Positions 1-9,237 of a stretch of DNA of 63,727 bases are shown piece after piece. Position numbers and translations under genes: made by a program. Position 1 is the first letter of the stretch; each line of letters begins with the position of its first letter. The notes under the pieces are model-generated. The model saw only the letters and a program-made list of their open reading frames with translations. It was not told the origin of the DNA and searched no databases. The DNA is from a virus. The DNA is taken from positions 1 through 63,727 of the IMG/VR virus record IMGVR_UViG_3300033153_006754. One strand, 5' to 3'.

Positions 1-40
1 CAACTGCGTAGTAGGCTTCTTTGGGAGCGTACTCGGTCAT
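1..40 (-). CDS. 5' end of a baseplate or tail gene (partial)
   Basis: An ATG at 40-38 overlaps the stop of the baseplate J gene in an ATGA arrangement and stays open to the window edge (reads M-T-E-Y-A-P-K-E-A-Y). Only 13 codons are visible, so no function can be assigned. The coupling places it in the same baseplate operon; in other myophages the gene after J often encodes another wedge or fibre-connecting protein, which is inference only. Confidence 0.6.
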   Translation of the reverse strand, partial: MTEYAPKEAYYAV

Positions 41-1170
41 GCTATTGCCACCGTAACAGGGTTCTCAGACTGCGGGTCTGGGGTGAACAGCTGGTCTTCC
101 AGCAACCGGTGGTTCCTCACCAGCTGTGGTCTTCGGTCAAAGTTCAGGCACACGATCCTGTGATCATACACCCGGGAGTCAGCATCCTGGATCCTCTGGG
201 ACATCTGACGTACCACAAACTCCCCGGCCATCTGGATGTCGTCAAAGTACCCGAGTATCACAGACCTCACGGCCTCCTTGACATTGGCTACCTGTGTAGA
301 TGGGGTCTCCCTGGTCGTCTGGATCTGCACATAAGTCTCAAAGGTAACCATGTCTGGAGCTCGAGCTGAGAGCCTGATCCCGCCGGACTTCTCACGCTCG
401 CCTAGGAACTGGCACGCCTGAACTATTGAGTCAGACACCCAGTTCCCGGTCGGGAGGATCAGGGCGTCCATGTAGCCGGCAAACTCGTTCATGATGATGT
501 CAGAGACACCAGGCACAGGCAGCATGGCCAGCCGTACTGCGGTGAGGTTGCCTGACTCAAGCACTGCCCTGCTGTTGGCGATCCTGTACCTGTAGTTGTC
601 GTCACCTTCAACATCCTGTCCTGAGCTGATGTTCTTCTCGTTGGTGACGAACACATCAGGGTTGCCGAGGGAGTGTACTGTGAGGATGTTGGTGCCAACG
701 TTGTTCTCAGTGCCAGAGGACTGTGCGGCCGCGGACACATACACTTGGTCTGTGACAGCGTCAAAGTTGGCTGCCACAGTAACCTGGTAAGTGATGCTGC
801 CAGTTGGATCAGTGATAGTGGTCCCGATCGGGATGACACCAGACCCGATCTTGGACTTCAGGGTACCGGTGACCACATAGAACTTGATGATCTTGTCCTC
901 ACGGTCCACAAGGGCCGTCTGAGAGGATCTTCGTATGGTTCCTGTGAGAGACCCAAGCAGGTCCAGGAAGATGCCTGTGGACGTACTCAGGAAGCCCATG
1001 GCGACGTTGAACTTCAGGGTGTCATAGGCCTCGCCAACGCGTCTGTTCATGATCTGGAGAAGGGCGAGTGCCCTGGCACCTGCTGTCAGGTTAGTAACGA
1101 CCCCCTCGCCGACCATCTCGGCCTGGCTTCGCGCGTCGAGCTCAGCAGTGGTCTTGAAATCCATTACCAT
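37..1170 (-). CDS. Baseplate J-like wedge protein
   Basis: 377 residues. The protein resembles the J/gp47 family that builds baseplate wedges of contractile tails. Seen: an early TGIFLDLLG segment (about 66-74), a beta-rich middle containing GSGVIPIGTTI, and the GDDNYRYRI motif (about 198-206) that family members carry before the conserved helical half. It lies directly after a small gp25/W-like gene, the usual order. An alternative ATG two codons downstream is equally possible. The family assignment is firm; fine function is by analogy. Confidence 0.88.
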   Translation of the reverse strand: MVMDFKTTAELDARSQAEMVGEGVVTNLTAGARALALLQIMNRRVGEAYDTLKFNVAMGFLSTSTGIFLDLLGSLTGTIRRSSQTALVDREDKIIKFYVVTGTLKSKIGSGVIPIGTTITDPTGSITYQVTVAANFDAVTDQVYVSAAAQSSGTENNVGTNILTVHSLGNPDVFVTNEKNISSGQDVEGDDNYRYRIANSRAVLESGNLTAVRLAMLPVPGVSDIIMNEFAGYMDALILPTGNWVSDSIVQACQFLGEREKSGGIRLSARAPDMVTFETYVQIQTTRETPSTQVANVKEAVRSVILGYFDDIQMAGEFVVRQMSQRIQDADSRVYDHRIVCLNFDRRPQLVRNHRLLEDQLFTPDPQSENPVTVAIA

Positions 1171-1173
1171 GGT

Positions 1174-1638
1174 CTACTCCTTCCCGCCGGTAATACGGGA
1201 GATGTAACCTGTCTTGGTGCTGTAGGTGAAGGCCAGGACCGTGGCCGCCTGATCATACTGGTTCTGATTCAGGGCTTCAATGTCCTCGACATAGTCCTGG
1301 ATGAAGATATAGATGGCCAGCGGGCCGTTCACGATATCGTATGGCACCACGTCAACAGCTATTGCTGACCTCTCAAACCTGCCATCTCTGATCAATGAGT
1401 AGTAGACAGCCTCCTTCATGGAGTCTGCGGTCTGCTGCGTGCAACCTCTGCCTACAAACTGGGACAGGTTAGCAGGTAGATAGGGCTCTGGTTCGAAGTC
1501 AAAGAACTCCCCAGCCACGCGGAACTGCACGTCTTGGAGCAGTGTACGTGGCACTGTGGCCAGGCTGAGGTCTCCTGTGTTGTCAATGACGATATCCCCA
1601 TCGTCAGTCATCTCGATGTCTTTGGCGACTTGAGGCAT
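1174..1638 (-). CDS. gp25/W-like baseplate wedge protein
   Basis: 154 residues. The N-terminal half (DGDIVIDNTGDLSLA, then a VQFRVAGEFFDFEP stretch) has the look of phage baseplate proteins of the gp25/GpW or DUF2634 type, which sit at the sheath-baseplate junction. The location immediately before baseplate J supports this. The start ATG overlaps the stop of the preceding gene (TAATG). Length fits the family. Assignment rests on pattern and gene order, not on a diagnostic residue. Confidence 0.6.
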   Translation of the reverse strand: MPQVAKDIEMTDDGDIVIDNTGDLSLATVPRTLLQDVQFRVAGEFFDFEPEPYLPANLSQFVGRGCTQQTADSMKEAVYYSLIRDGRFERSAIAVDVVPYDIVNGPLAIYIFIQDYVEDIEALNQNQYDQAATVLAFTYSTKTGYISRITGGKE

Positions 1639-2270
1639 TAGCGTTCAGCCTCCTGTAGGTCAAGGAGAGCCTGGTGCACTGGTATTGCCACGCTCTTGAT
1701 GATGGATACTATCCACGTCGGCATCTGGGACAACATGGTTGGGTAGTGATTGACCAGGTTCTGGGGCACGTACTCGGCCCTGGGGTTAAAGATCTTGTCC
1801 TTGAACAGGGTCCGCGGCAGCTTGGTGTCAGTCCTGAGCTGCTGGCCGCCGGCCCTGAGGTCACTACCAGCTTTGGCGTCAAACGTGAACCCAGGGTTTG
1901 CTGGGTCAGGTATGTTGGAGCCCACAGACTCCTTGCCAAACCATACGTTCTGGGATCCGATCCCGATCTTGGCCATGTCTTCTGTCCACTCCTGCTGACC
2001 TGGTTCATTGCCACCTGTCTCATCCCTCAGCTGGCTTATCATGCCATCCCTGGAGGCACGTTCAGGCGCCTTCAGCTGGTCCTCAATGAATGCCAGATAG
2101 GTCTCAGCATCCACCGGTGAGTTGAGGTCAAGACCATAGATAGTAGACACATCCGCTGGCAAGCCATCTGGTGAGTCAAGGTCAAGGCCATGGGCCATAC
2201 GCGACTCACGTGATCCCTCAGCCGGTATGTTGTACGGCTGCCCCTCACCTATCGGGAATTCGTTGACCAT
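1638..2270 (-). CDS. Probable baseplate protein, unknown family
   Basis: 210 residues, not recognised. The acidic N-terminal half contains two GLDLDSP/GLDLNSP segments (about 28-33 and 47-52), a small internal repeat; the C-terminus is helical and hydrophobic (PTWIVSIIKSVAIPVHQALL). It overlaps the end of the upstream gene by 22 bases and shares TAATG with the next gene, so it belongs to the baseplate operon. A later start at residue 26 (MAHGLDL) is possible. Confidence 0.6.
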   Translation of the reverse strand: MVNEFPIGEGQPYNIPAEGSRESRMAHGLDLDSPDGLPADVSTIYGLDLNSPVDAETYLAFIEDQLKAPERASRDGMISQLRDETGGNEPGQQEWTEDMAKIGIGSQNVWFGKESVGSNIPDPANPGFTFDAKAGSDLRAGGQQLRTDTKLPRTLFKDKIFNPRAEYVPQNLVNHYPTMLSQMPTWIVSIIKSVAIPVHQALLDLQEAER

Positions 2271-2866
2271 GGACCAGCTCCCTTGTTGAAGTTCGGCTTT
2301 GGTTCACGAAGAGCGAAGGCACTGTAACGTTGCTCCTCAGTGCCCTCGCTGAACACGGTCTTCAGCCTTAGCTTGCCTGTGGAACCACCTCGTATAGAGT
2401 TTGAGTTGCTTACTACAACCACCTCCCACTCTCGTGGATCAGGGATCCTCTGGATGTCACTCAGTTCGAGCCTGACCTGTACAATGATGCGCCTTAACAG
2501 CTTCTGATGCAACAGTGTCTTCAGTCCCGGGTTGGCCTCCAGGTATTCCAGGTCAGTAGCTATTCCGGCTGAGTTCACAATATCGGACCAGCTGCTGATC
2601 TTGGTGTCAAGAAGCTTGCCAATGCGTACGTTAACAATGTCAATGGTACCGTTCCTGTGCAGTCCCCACCCCATCGAATCCTCACCAGGGAAGCTGCCAA
2701 GCTTCTGGCCTGGTAGTATGTTCCAGTTCCTGACACCATGTTCAACTGGATCAAACACTGGGCCACGGAAGATCGGTACCACGATCTCCTCTCCATGCAT
2801 CCCATGCTGGGCCTTCTTCTCAGGCCCAAGGTGAGATACCTGAGCTTGTTTCAGCATACCTTCCAT
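2249..2866 (-). CDS. Probable baseplate protein, unknown family
   Basis: 205 residues, not recognised. It starts one base before the stop of the giant hub gene (overlap at 2866) and is followed by another baseplate gene overlapping it by 22 bases. The sequence is a mixed alpha/beta protein without signal peptide or membrane segment; the middle (about 95-150) is charged and helical. The C-terminal tail is proline- and asparagine-rich. Context alone suggests a small hub- or wedge-associated protein. Confidence 0.6.
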   Translation of the reverse strand: MEGMLKQAQVSHLGPEKKAQHGMHGEEIVVPIFRGPVFDPVEHGVRNWNILPGQKLGSFPGEDSMGWGLHRNGTIDIVNVRIGKLLDTKISSWSDIVNSAGIATDLEYLEANPGLKTLLHQKLLRRIIVQVRLELSDIQRIPDPREWEVVVVSNSNSIRGGSTGKLRLKTVFSEGTEEQRYSAFALREPKPNFNKGAGPWSTNSR

Positions 2867-5800
2867 TACAGACCTACCTGATCTTCAGCAGCCTCACTTA
2901 GTATACTGAGGCCGCGTTTGAAGTTGGCAATCTTCTTGAACATCCTGAGCTGCCAATTCCCGTCGCCGAACCCACGCAGGCCGGCCGTCCATGGTACGTT
3001 GTTGCGTATCAATGGGATGATATCAATTGGGATCTGTTGTCTGCCATAGGTGCCCCTGCCCATCATGTTGCCCCAGATGCCAGCGCCAGATTCTTCATTC
3101 AGCTTCCAGCTTTGGTAGATACCCTGGCCAATGACACCTGCGCCGCCACCTATCAGGCCGGCTGCAAGCGCCATACCTGTACCGACAAAAGGTACGTTCC
3201 TGATTACACCAGGCATAAGACTCTTGGCTGCCAAGCCTGTGGCAATGCCTGCACCAAGGCCTGTGCCAACCATCTTGGCCAAGGACCCAAGGGCATTGAA
3301 TTGACCGCACACCATGGAATCCATCCATTGGGACCTGGACTGTGGTATGGCCAGCAGTTGTGGTATCACCGTTGTGGTGTATCCAGTTTCAGAACTGAAG
3401 TTGGTCAGCACGCGCTCCACTTCGATCGGGCCAAAGATGTTCTCGTATGGATCATTTATCCAGATGATGTCGTGAGGCTTGATCCTTGGGTTGCCACGCA
3501 GGATCAACTCACCACGGTACATTGGTCTCAGGGCTTCAGCCAGGTTGGACCACACACATTGCCTGGCTTTCTCAGTCTCTTCAGCGTTGATCTCGGTAAC
3601 CAGGCGTACCTTCTTCTCTGATGGCAGGATGTTCTTGTCTACCATGACCTCCATGGTCTGCCAGTCAATGTTGTTCGCCATGAAGTAGCGGCCGCCACCT
3701 TCGCCGTAGTCTATATCGTCCGGATACTTTACCACTACTGTGTTGGCCATCTGTTCCTTGGTGGCAACGATCTTGTTGGCAATGATGTCCTTGACAGCTG
3801 AAACATAGTGGTGATCACGGAACCTCTTGGTCCTTGGGTTGTGCTCAAAGCGCTCAGACAGGCGACCAGCATTGTAGGCTGCCTCAAGAACAGATGTGTC
3901 ACCCTCAATGATCTTGAGCTGTATGAATATCTTGAAGAAGTTCAGGAAGTCCTTCCAGGATGGTATGTAGTCAATGATGGCATTGACAGACGTCTCGTAC
4001 TTGTCACGAGGTATCTGCTTACCCTGAAAGTCCACCACGCCTGCATTATTGTCATGCTTGGCGTTCCACGTACGTACATCAGTCGACATATCAAACGTCT
4101 GGTACCTGAGGTCGTTGTTGAACTTCTTGGTGCCGTCATTCTTGACGCTGATGTCACCCACCTTGTCACGCCATCCTGGTAGTTTGGCAAGCATTGATCC
4201 TGGCAAGGCGCCAATGGTGTGCGCTTTGGTAAGCGCAGCATACAGGTCAGTGGCTGCTGCCCCAGCATCAACATAGTCCTTGGTGGCCATATTCAGGGCG
4301 AACGATGCAAAGGCTCGTACTGACTTTACACCAGCTGCAGCTGTAGTCCAGCCAGAACCATACTTTCCGGTGTAGCGATCAAAGAAGTAAACTGATAGTG
4401 CCTTGAGCATGGTGGTGCCGAGGTGCTTCTCTATATACGTCAACTCAGCAGTACGGTCCGGAGACTCGTAGTACCCGAACAGGTTGTCCTCACCAACACG
4501 TCTCCCGGCTGCCTCCCAGTCTTTACCCATGTAACCAAGAGACACCATGCCGAGAACCTTCCCTGGGAGCCCTCCAGCATACCTTGCATAGGCCTTGCTA
4601 CGCTCTCTCCCTGAACTGTGCCTGGCCTTTGCAGTGACTCGGGCAACCGTACCAAACGGGCTGCTCTCGAACTGGGTCATCAAGTTCACGAAGGCAAGGT
4701 CAACGGCCTTGGATTCTTTGGTCTTCTTGTCCTGATGCTCCTGCCAGAGCTTCTCCTCGTCAAACTTTGTAGCTGTGTAGAAGTAGCGCTGCTCAGGTTT
4801 GCCAAAGAACAAGGTGGCGTTGTGATCATATGGGCGAACATCACACACGTATCCTGGCATGTGTCTGGTGACTTCATGCAGAACCTCAAGTCCGGACTTG
4901 TCAGGAATCAGGAACTCGCGTTTCCAGGCCAGGGCCTCTCTCAGGGTTGAGTGCCTGGGCAGGTACACATTACTCATCTTCCTGTTTGTGGTGTAGCTGA
5001 CAAGGCTGTCAGCTATGGATCCAAACTTGGAAGCAATGGCATCAGCTACCCACGCAGAGCCTGCGCCGATATCACTTACCAGAGAGTTCTCACTGACAAT
5101 GTTGCCAGGAGTAGGATCCACAAAGTTTGCTACGTCGCCAACAGTATCTGTGGCGTAGTTGGTAACGCCACTGTAAGCGTCTCGAGCTTTCTGGTCAGAC
5201 TCACTGTTACCCTTGGGGCCCTGACGATAACCCTGCCAGCCAAGTCTCTCTGTGGACTGTGGGTTATATACTGAGCCATCCCTGGCCTTGCCATTTATCA
5301 GGCCCACCTCATATGGACTCCAGCTACCAAAGTGCATTGTTGGTGACTCATCCATAACCCACTTGACAACGTCCAGCGGATCAGCGTCGCTACCATCAAG
5401 ATATGTGTTCAGTGGTACAGAGAGCTCGTTCTTGTAGCTCTGGCAGGTCAAGGTGATTATGTCACCAGGCTGCACAGCTACTACGATGCCATTGAACTTT
5501 ATCTCCAGGTCCTCTTCACCAGACCCGTAGCCCAGTCTGAGCTGGACATTGGTGCCAACCTGCACATAGAACTTGTCCAGCTCTCGTGGCTCACCGGTTC
5601 CTCTCTCTGTTTCATCACCACCAATAGGAGGCCTTGGGTCCCTGAACTCGGTGTCAGTCTTCTTCCATGAAGCGTTCGCACCGTACTTGTCAGGATCCTC
5701 CATGTGACTGCGCACCTGGTCCAGGTGGCCATTGGTGTTGATGATCTTGATCTCTAGCAAGTCAGGTTCGAACTTGTGTTCGGACATCTGAATGCTGGCT

Positions 5801-8800
5801 ACGGCGTTGTATGAATACAGGTCATCCCAGTAGCCCCAGTTCTCATTGTCCAGTTCAATGAAGTAGAACCGGAACGTCGGGAAGGCCCTGATCATTCTCA
5901 GGGCATCGTCCTTCTGCGACGCAATGGTCTCCCTGAACAAGCTTGTGAGGTGCCTGGGATCGTCATGGACGAACTTGCCAAGCAACTCCTGCATCTTTGG
6001 ATCACCGGGTGCATACCGGTGATGTTCCTCAGTGCCATAACCAGGCTTCGGCTGAGTAGCTGACCAGATGCCGTTCTTGAAGGACCACTTGGCATATGAT
6101 CCATTTGGATGAGGCACGAGGTCCAGGTTATCCATTTTGTTCTCGGCTTCATCAAGGTACATGTTCGCATGCTCGTTGGACCTGGACCTCACCTCCTGTT
6201 CACGTGAAGCATCTGCCAGGTCCTTCTTGATAGCCTTGCTCTTGCCTATGGACTGGTCGTAGTAGTTGGTTGACGGTTGGTATAGGCGCTGACACTCGTC
6301 CTGCACCTCTTCCTCAAAGGAGTCATACAGGTGCGAGGTGCGTTGATGGAAGAAGTAGAAGTCCGGGTCCACAAAGTCACTGAAGCTCTTGGCCAGATCA
6401 AACGGGTCCTTGTTGAGAGGTGCCCTCTTGCCTAGGTCCCTGTATGTAGGCACAAAACGTCTTAGAACCTTCTTGGTTTTTGGACCAACATACTTGTCAG
6501 TGAAGATCCTCAGCAGCTTGGTGTCCATCTCAGCTGATGTAAAGCCAAGCATCTGGCTCACCACGGCCGCATTGCCAATGAATATCTCTGAGTACGTGGG
6601 TAGGTCGAGGTCCGGGTACATGGACTTACCACGGTTATCCTCTATCCGGCCCTTAACGTACTGCCTGACTTCTTCCCAGTTCTCTACAGCGTAGTCAGCA
6701 AACTGTTCGAGCCAGCCATTCTCCAGTGAGAATTCCCTGATCTTGGTAATAGCTTCCAGTATTGGCTCAAGCATACTTGCAGGAGTGGTGAATAGCTGAA
6801 CGTTACCGGTAATTTTGGACAGCTTTACCTGAGGCACAATCTGCACAGTCTTCCCGAACACACTCAGATTGACCTTGGACTGCCTCCAGAATTCGATGGC
6901 CTCTCTAGCCAGCTTCTTGCAGGTCACCTCCAGGCTGTAACGGGCATCCAGCTGAGCATCAAGCTCAGTTCTGATATTCCTGCCAATAATTCCTGCAGTA
7001 CGTCCAACACGAGATGTGCTATCAACTAGCGGGATGCCCGCCCTCAGTGCATACGTAGTACTGCGTGCTACCTTGCTGAGCCTGCCAGTACCGAGGTATC
7101 CAGGATCATCCTTCACTCTTTGCCTGGCCTTCTGCTTCAGGTACTCACGCACCATGGCTCTTACATGTTGGTCATTCATTAGCACATGGGTAACCACTCG
7201 CTCAGATATGATTCCAGGGTCTCGCGGCTTGCCACTTCCATAGAGAACGTTGTGGCAGTACAAACCAGCGTCAGACTCGTTGGCCAGGCGTCCTCGCTGA
7301 GTTGCATTGTCACCACGGTTGTAGTCCTCGGCGAGCTTTACAGCGAGCTTGAGAGAACCTTCCTTTAGTGCAGCACGAGATCCAACAGATGGCTGGGCAC
7401 GTCTCAAGGCCTCCCTCTTGTCCTGGCTGGCCGTGTATTCGGTCATGTGCAGGAGCACTGTGGACGAATATAGCTGTCCAGGATTGTTCTTGGTGGTGAC
7501 ACCATCGATCTGTACGTACCTGATGCCTGCCAGGGCGAGCAGGTCGTTCCAGGCTCTTATACGGGTGTTCCTCCTGACCTTGGGGCCACCCATGAGACCC
7601 ACACGTTCAGATTCAAGCTTCATCTTCTGGATGCTGGCCACACCCAGATCGTGATCACTCTTGTTGTCAGCTGTGATGTCAAACGCTACAGACACCTTGG
7701 AATTTATGGCACCCATGTGCTGGGCAGTACCATACAACCCACCATGAATCGGCTGGAGGGCTATCTTGTTCTGTATCGTGATCACACACTCAGCTGGCAT
7801 GATGTTCGGGTCGTTGTCCTTGATCAGGAGATCCGCGGTCTTTGGCCGAACCATCTTCTGGGTCTTGATGTTCTTCCCTGCCATCAGGAAGGACTTGCCA
7901 CCATACACCTTGTCCTCACGGATCCTTGGCACGAGGTCACTGCTGGCAGGTTCGTTCTCTGATACCTCCTCGAGTCTTGGTATCGGATACTTGAACTTCC
8001 ACTGTTTGGCACCTTTAGATGACACCTTGCCGAGGAAGCGCTGGGCCTTGTCAAAGGTCTGCTCGTTCTCGCCGTTGCCACGAGCGTTGAGGAACCTGGT
8101 GTTGATGTACTTCTCGAAGTATGGGCACTGGCCTATGTCCAGTGTGGGTCCGCCCTGCACGTCTTTGTAGGCGAACTCGGGAACGTATGGGCCATGAGCG
8201 AAGTAGAGCACTGACATCCTGACCTTCAGGCAGTCACGTTCACCCTGACCAGCCATGATCTCCATGGTGTTAAACACGACTGGTACTACAGGGCGCCTCG
8301 ATGCTTCAGACAGTCCTGTCTGCATCAGCTCAGAGTGCAGATTCTTGATCTCATCTATTATCCGGTAAGCCTCCTTCATCAGGTTCTCAAGATTCCAGAG
8401 GTTCACATAGGACTTGCCCAGTGCACGCTCTGTTGGCTGGAGGATCCTCGTACGACGATCTGGTCGCTTCAGCACACTGTCATCGTTACGACCATCCTCA
8501 GGCCTGCTGACCAGGTCTGTGGCCTCCTGGAACAGATCATATGGTAGGTAGGACCTGTACTTCTCTATTACCTGAGCATCGTTGACACCATGCTTGATCC
8601 TGGCGACGGCCATCAGTATTGGGTTTGAGGAGATAGCCTCCAGCATCTTGCCATGAATATCCTTGTAAAGATCATACAGCCGGTTGATCTTCAGGCGGGC
8701 GTCATCCAGCATCTTCACGTCTACCGCAGCTGCAGCTGCCATGACAGCGTTGTAGATATAGTGGCTCTCGAGTGGCAGGAATGGCGACGCCCTGAACTGG

Positions 8801-9237
8801 GCGATGATAGTTCTCAGCTCAGAGTTAATGGAGTCCAGGTTAGGGAACTCGAGGTTAAGGTCGATCCTGACTTGCCCACGGCCAGTCTTTACCAGTGCGT
8901 TGGAGTCAGTCCTGAGGCCAGAGATATCGTCGTTGTACCTGATCTCGTTGATACGGATGGCCTGTGGTGGAACAGTCATCCAGGTCAGCCCGACACGGAT
9001 CTCACTGAATGGATCATGTGGACCCGTTTCACTGGACACAACACGTGCCCTGAGGTTACTCTCGATCTCATTGGCTGTCAGGCGGTCAAACCCGTCGGCC
9101 ACGTCTGAGAGCCTGTCAGTAGGTGCCTTGTAGCTGGCAGCCTGAGCCTTGATCCTGTTAACCACTACCTCGTAGTTCTTGTACAGGGGCTCTACGTCCT
9201 GCGTGCGGGTCAGCTCTAGTGTCGACTGTACAGGCAT
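2866..9237 (-). CDS. Giant baseplate hub protein with gpD/gp27-like core
   Basis: 2123 residues. A central region (about 1120-1330) contains VQVGTNVQLRLGYGS and FNGIVVAVQPGDIITLTCQSY, typical of late-control-D/gp27 hub domains that adapt the tube to the spike. Near the C-terminus (about 1900-1960) ILRGNPRIKPHDIIWIND followed by VERVLTNFSSETGYTTTV looks like the closing hub strands. Residues about 1990-2050 form glycine-rich hydrophobic segments that could insert into a membrane. A SVLEAAYNAG stretch (about 1783) faintly recalls lytic transglycosylases, but the remaining motifs were not found. The N-terminal 1100 residues are unassigned. Far longer than usual hubs, so probably a fusion of hub and tail-tip functions. 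Confidence 0.7.
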   Translation of the reverse strand: MPVQSTLELTRTQDVEPLYKNYEVVVNRIKAQAASYKAPTDRLSDVADGFDRLTANEIESNLRARVVSSETGPHDPFSEIRVGLTWMTVPPQAIRINEIRYNDDISGLRTDSNALVKTGRGQVRIDLNLEFPNLDSINSELRTIIAQFRASPFLPLESHYIYNAVMAAAAAVDVKMLDDARLKINRLYDLYKDIHGKMLEAISSNPILMAVARIKHGVNDAQVIEKYRSYLPYDLFQEATDLVSRPEDGRNDDSVLKRPDRRTRILQPTERALGKSYVNLWNLENLMKEAYRIIDEIKNLHSELMQTGLSEASRRPVVPVVFNTMEIMAGQGERDCLKVRMSVLYFAHGPYVPEFAYKDVQGGPTLDIGQCPYFEKYINTRFLNARGNGENEQTFDKAQRFLGKVSSKGAKQWKFKYPIPRLEEVSENEPASSDLVPRIREDKVYGGKSFLMAGKNIKTQKMVRPKTADLLIKDNDPNIMPAECVITIQNKIALQPIHGGLYGTAQHMGAINSKVSVAFDITADNKSDHDLGVASIQKMKLESERVGLMGGPKVRRNTRIRAWNDLLALAGIRYVQIDGVTTKNNPGQLYSSTVLLHMTEYTASQDKREALRRAQPSVGSRAALKEGSLKLAVKLAEDYNRGDNATQRGRLANESDAGLYCHNVLYGSGKPRDPGIISERVVTHVLMNDQHVRAMVREYLKQKARQRVKDDPGYLGTGRLSKVARSTTYALRAGIPLVDSTSRVGRTAGIIGRNIRTELDAQLDARYSLEVTCKKLAREAIEFWRQSKVNLSVFGKTVQIVPQVKLSKITGNVQLFTTPASMLEPILEAITKIREFSLENGWLEQFADYAVENWEEVRQYVKGRIEDNRGKSMYPDLDLPTYSEIFIGNAAVVSQMLGFTSAEMDTKLLRIFTDKYVGPKTKKVLRRFVPTYRDLGKRAPLNKDPFDLAKSFSDFVDPDFYFFHQRTSHLYDSFEEEVQDECQRLYQPSTNYYDQSIGKSKAIKKDLADASREQEVRSRSNEHANMYLDEAENKMDNLDLVPHPNGSYAKWSFKNGIWSATQPKPGYGTEEHHRYAPGDPKMQELLGKFVHDDPRHLTSLFRETIASQKDDALRMIRAFPTFRFYFIELDNENWGYWDDLYSYNAVASIQMSEHKFEPDLLEIKIINTNGHLDQVRSHMEDPDKYGANASWKKTDTEFRDPRPPIGGDETERGTGEPRELDKFYVQVGTNVQLRLGYGSGEEDLEIKFNGIVVAVQPGDIITLTCQSYKNELSVPLNTYLDGSDADPLDVVKWVMDESPTMHFGSWSPYEVGLINGKARDGSVYNPQSTERLGWQGYRQGPKGNSESDQKARDAYSGVTNYATDTVGDVANFVDPTPGNIVSENSLVSDIGAGSAWVADAIASKFGSIADSLVSYTTNRKMSNVYLPRHSTLREALAWKREFLIPDKSGLEVLHEVTRHMPGYVCDVRPYDHNATLFFGKPEQRYFYTATKFDEEKLWQEHQDKKTKESKAVDLAFVNLMTQFESSPFGTVARVTAKARHSSGRERSKAYARYAGGLPGKVLGMVSLGYMGKDWEAAGRRVGEDNLFGYYESPDRTAELTYIEKHLGTTMLKALSVYFFDRYTGKYGSGWTTAAAGVKSVRAFASFALNMATKDYVDAGAAATDLYAALTKAHTIGALPGSMLAKLPGWRDKVGDISVKNDGTKKFNNDLRYQTFDMSTDVRTWNAKHDNNAGVVDFQGKQIPRDKYETSVNAIIDYIPSWKDFLNFFKIFIQLKIIEGDTSVLEAAYNAGRLSERFEHNPRTKRFRDHHYVSAVKDIIANKIVATKEQMANTVVVKYPDDIDYGEGGGRYFMANNIDWQTMEVMVDKNILPSEKKVRLVTEINAEETEKARQCVWSNLAEALRPMYRGELILRGNPRIKPHDIIWINDPYENIFGPIEVERVLTNFSSETGYTTTVIPQLLAIPQSRSQWMDSMVCGQFNALGSLAKMVGTGLGAGIATGLAAKSLMPGVIRNVPFVGTGMALAAGLIGGGAGVIGQGIYQSWKLNEESGAGIWGNMMGRGTYGRQQIPIDIIPLIRNNVPWTAGLRGFGDGNWQLRMFKKIANFKRGLSILSEAAEDQVGL

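Noticed and set aside
2866-9237. Lytic transglycosylase domain in the hub from the AYNAG stretch
   Set aside because: Other required motifs (catalytic Glu-Ser and GLMQ-type segment) were not found in the neighbourhood.
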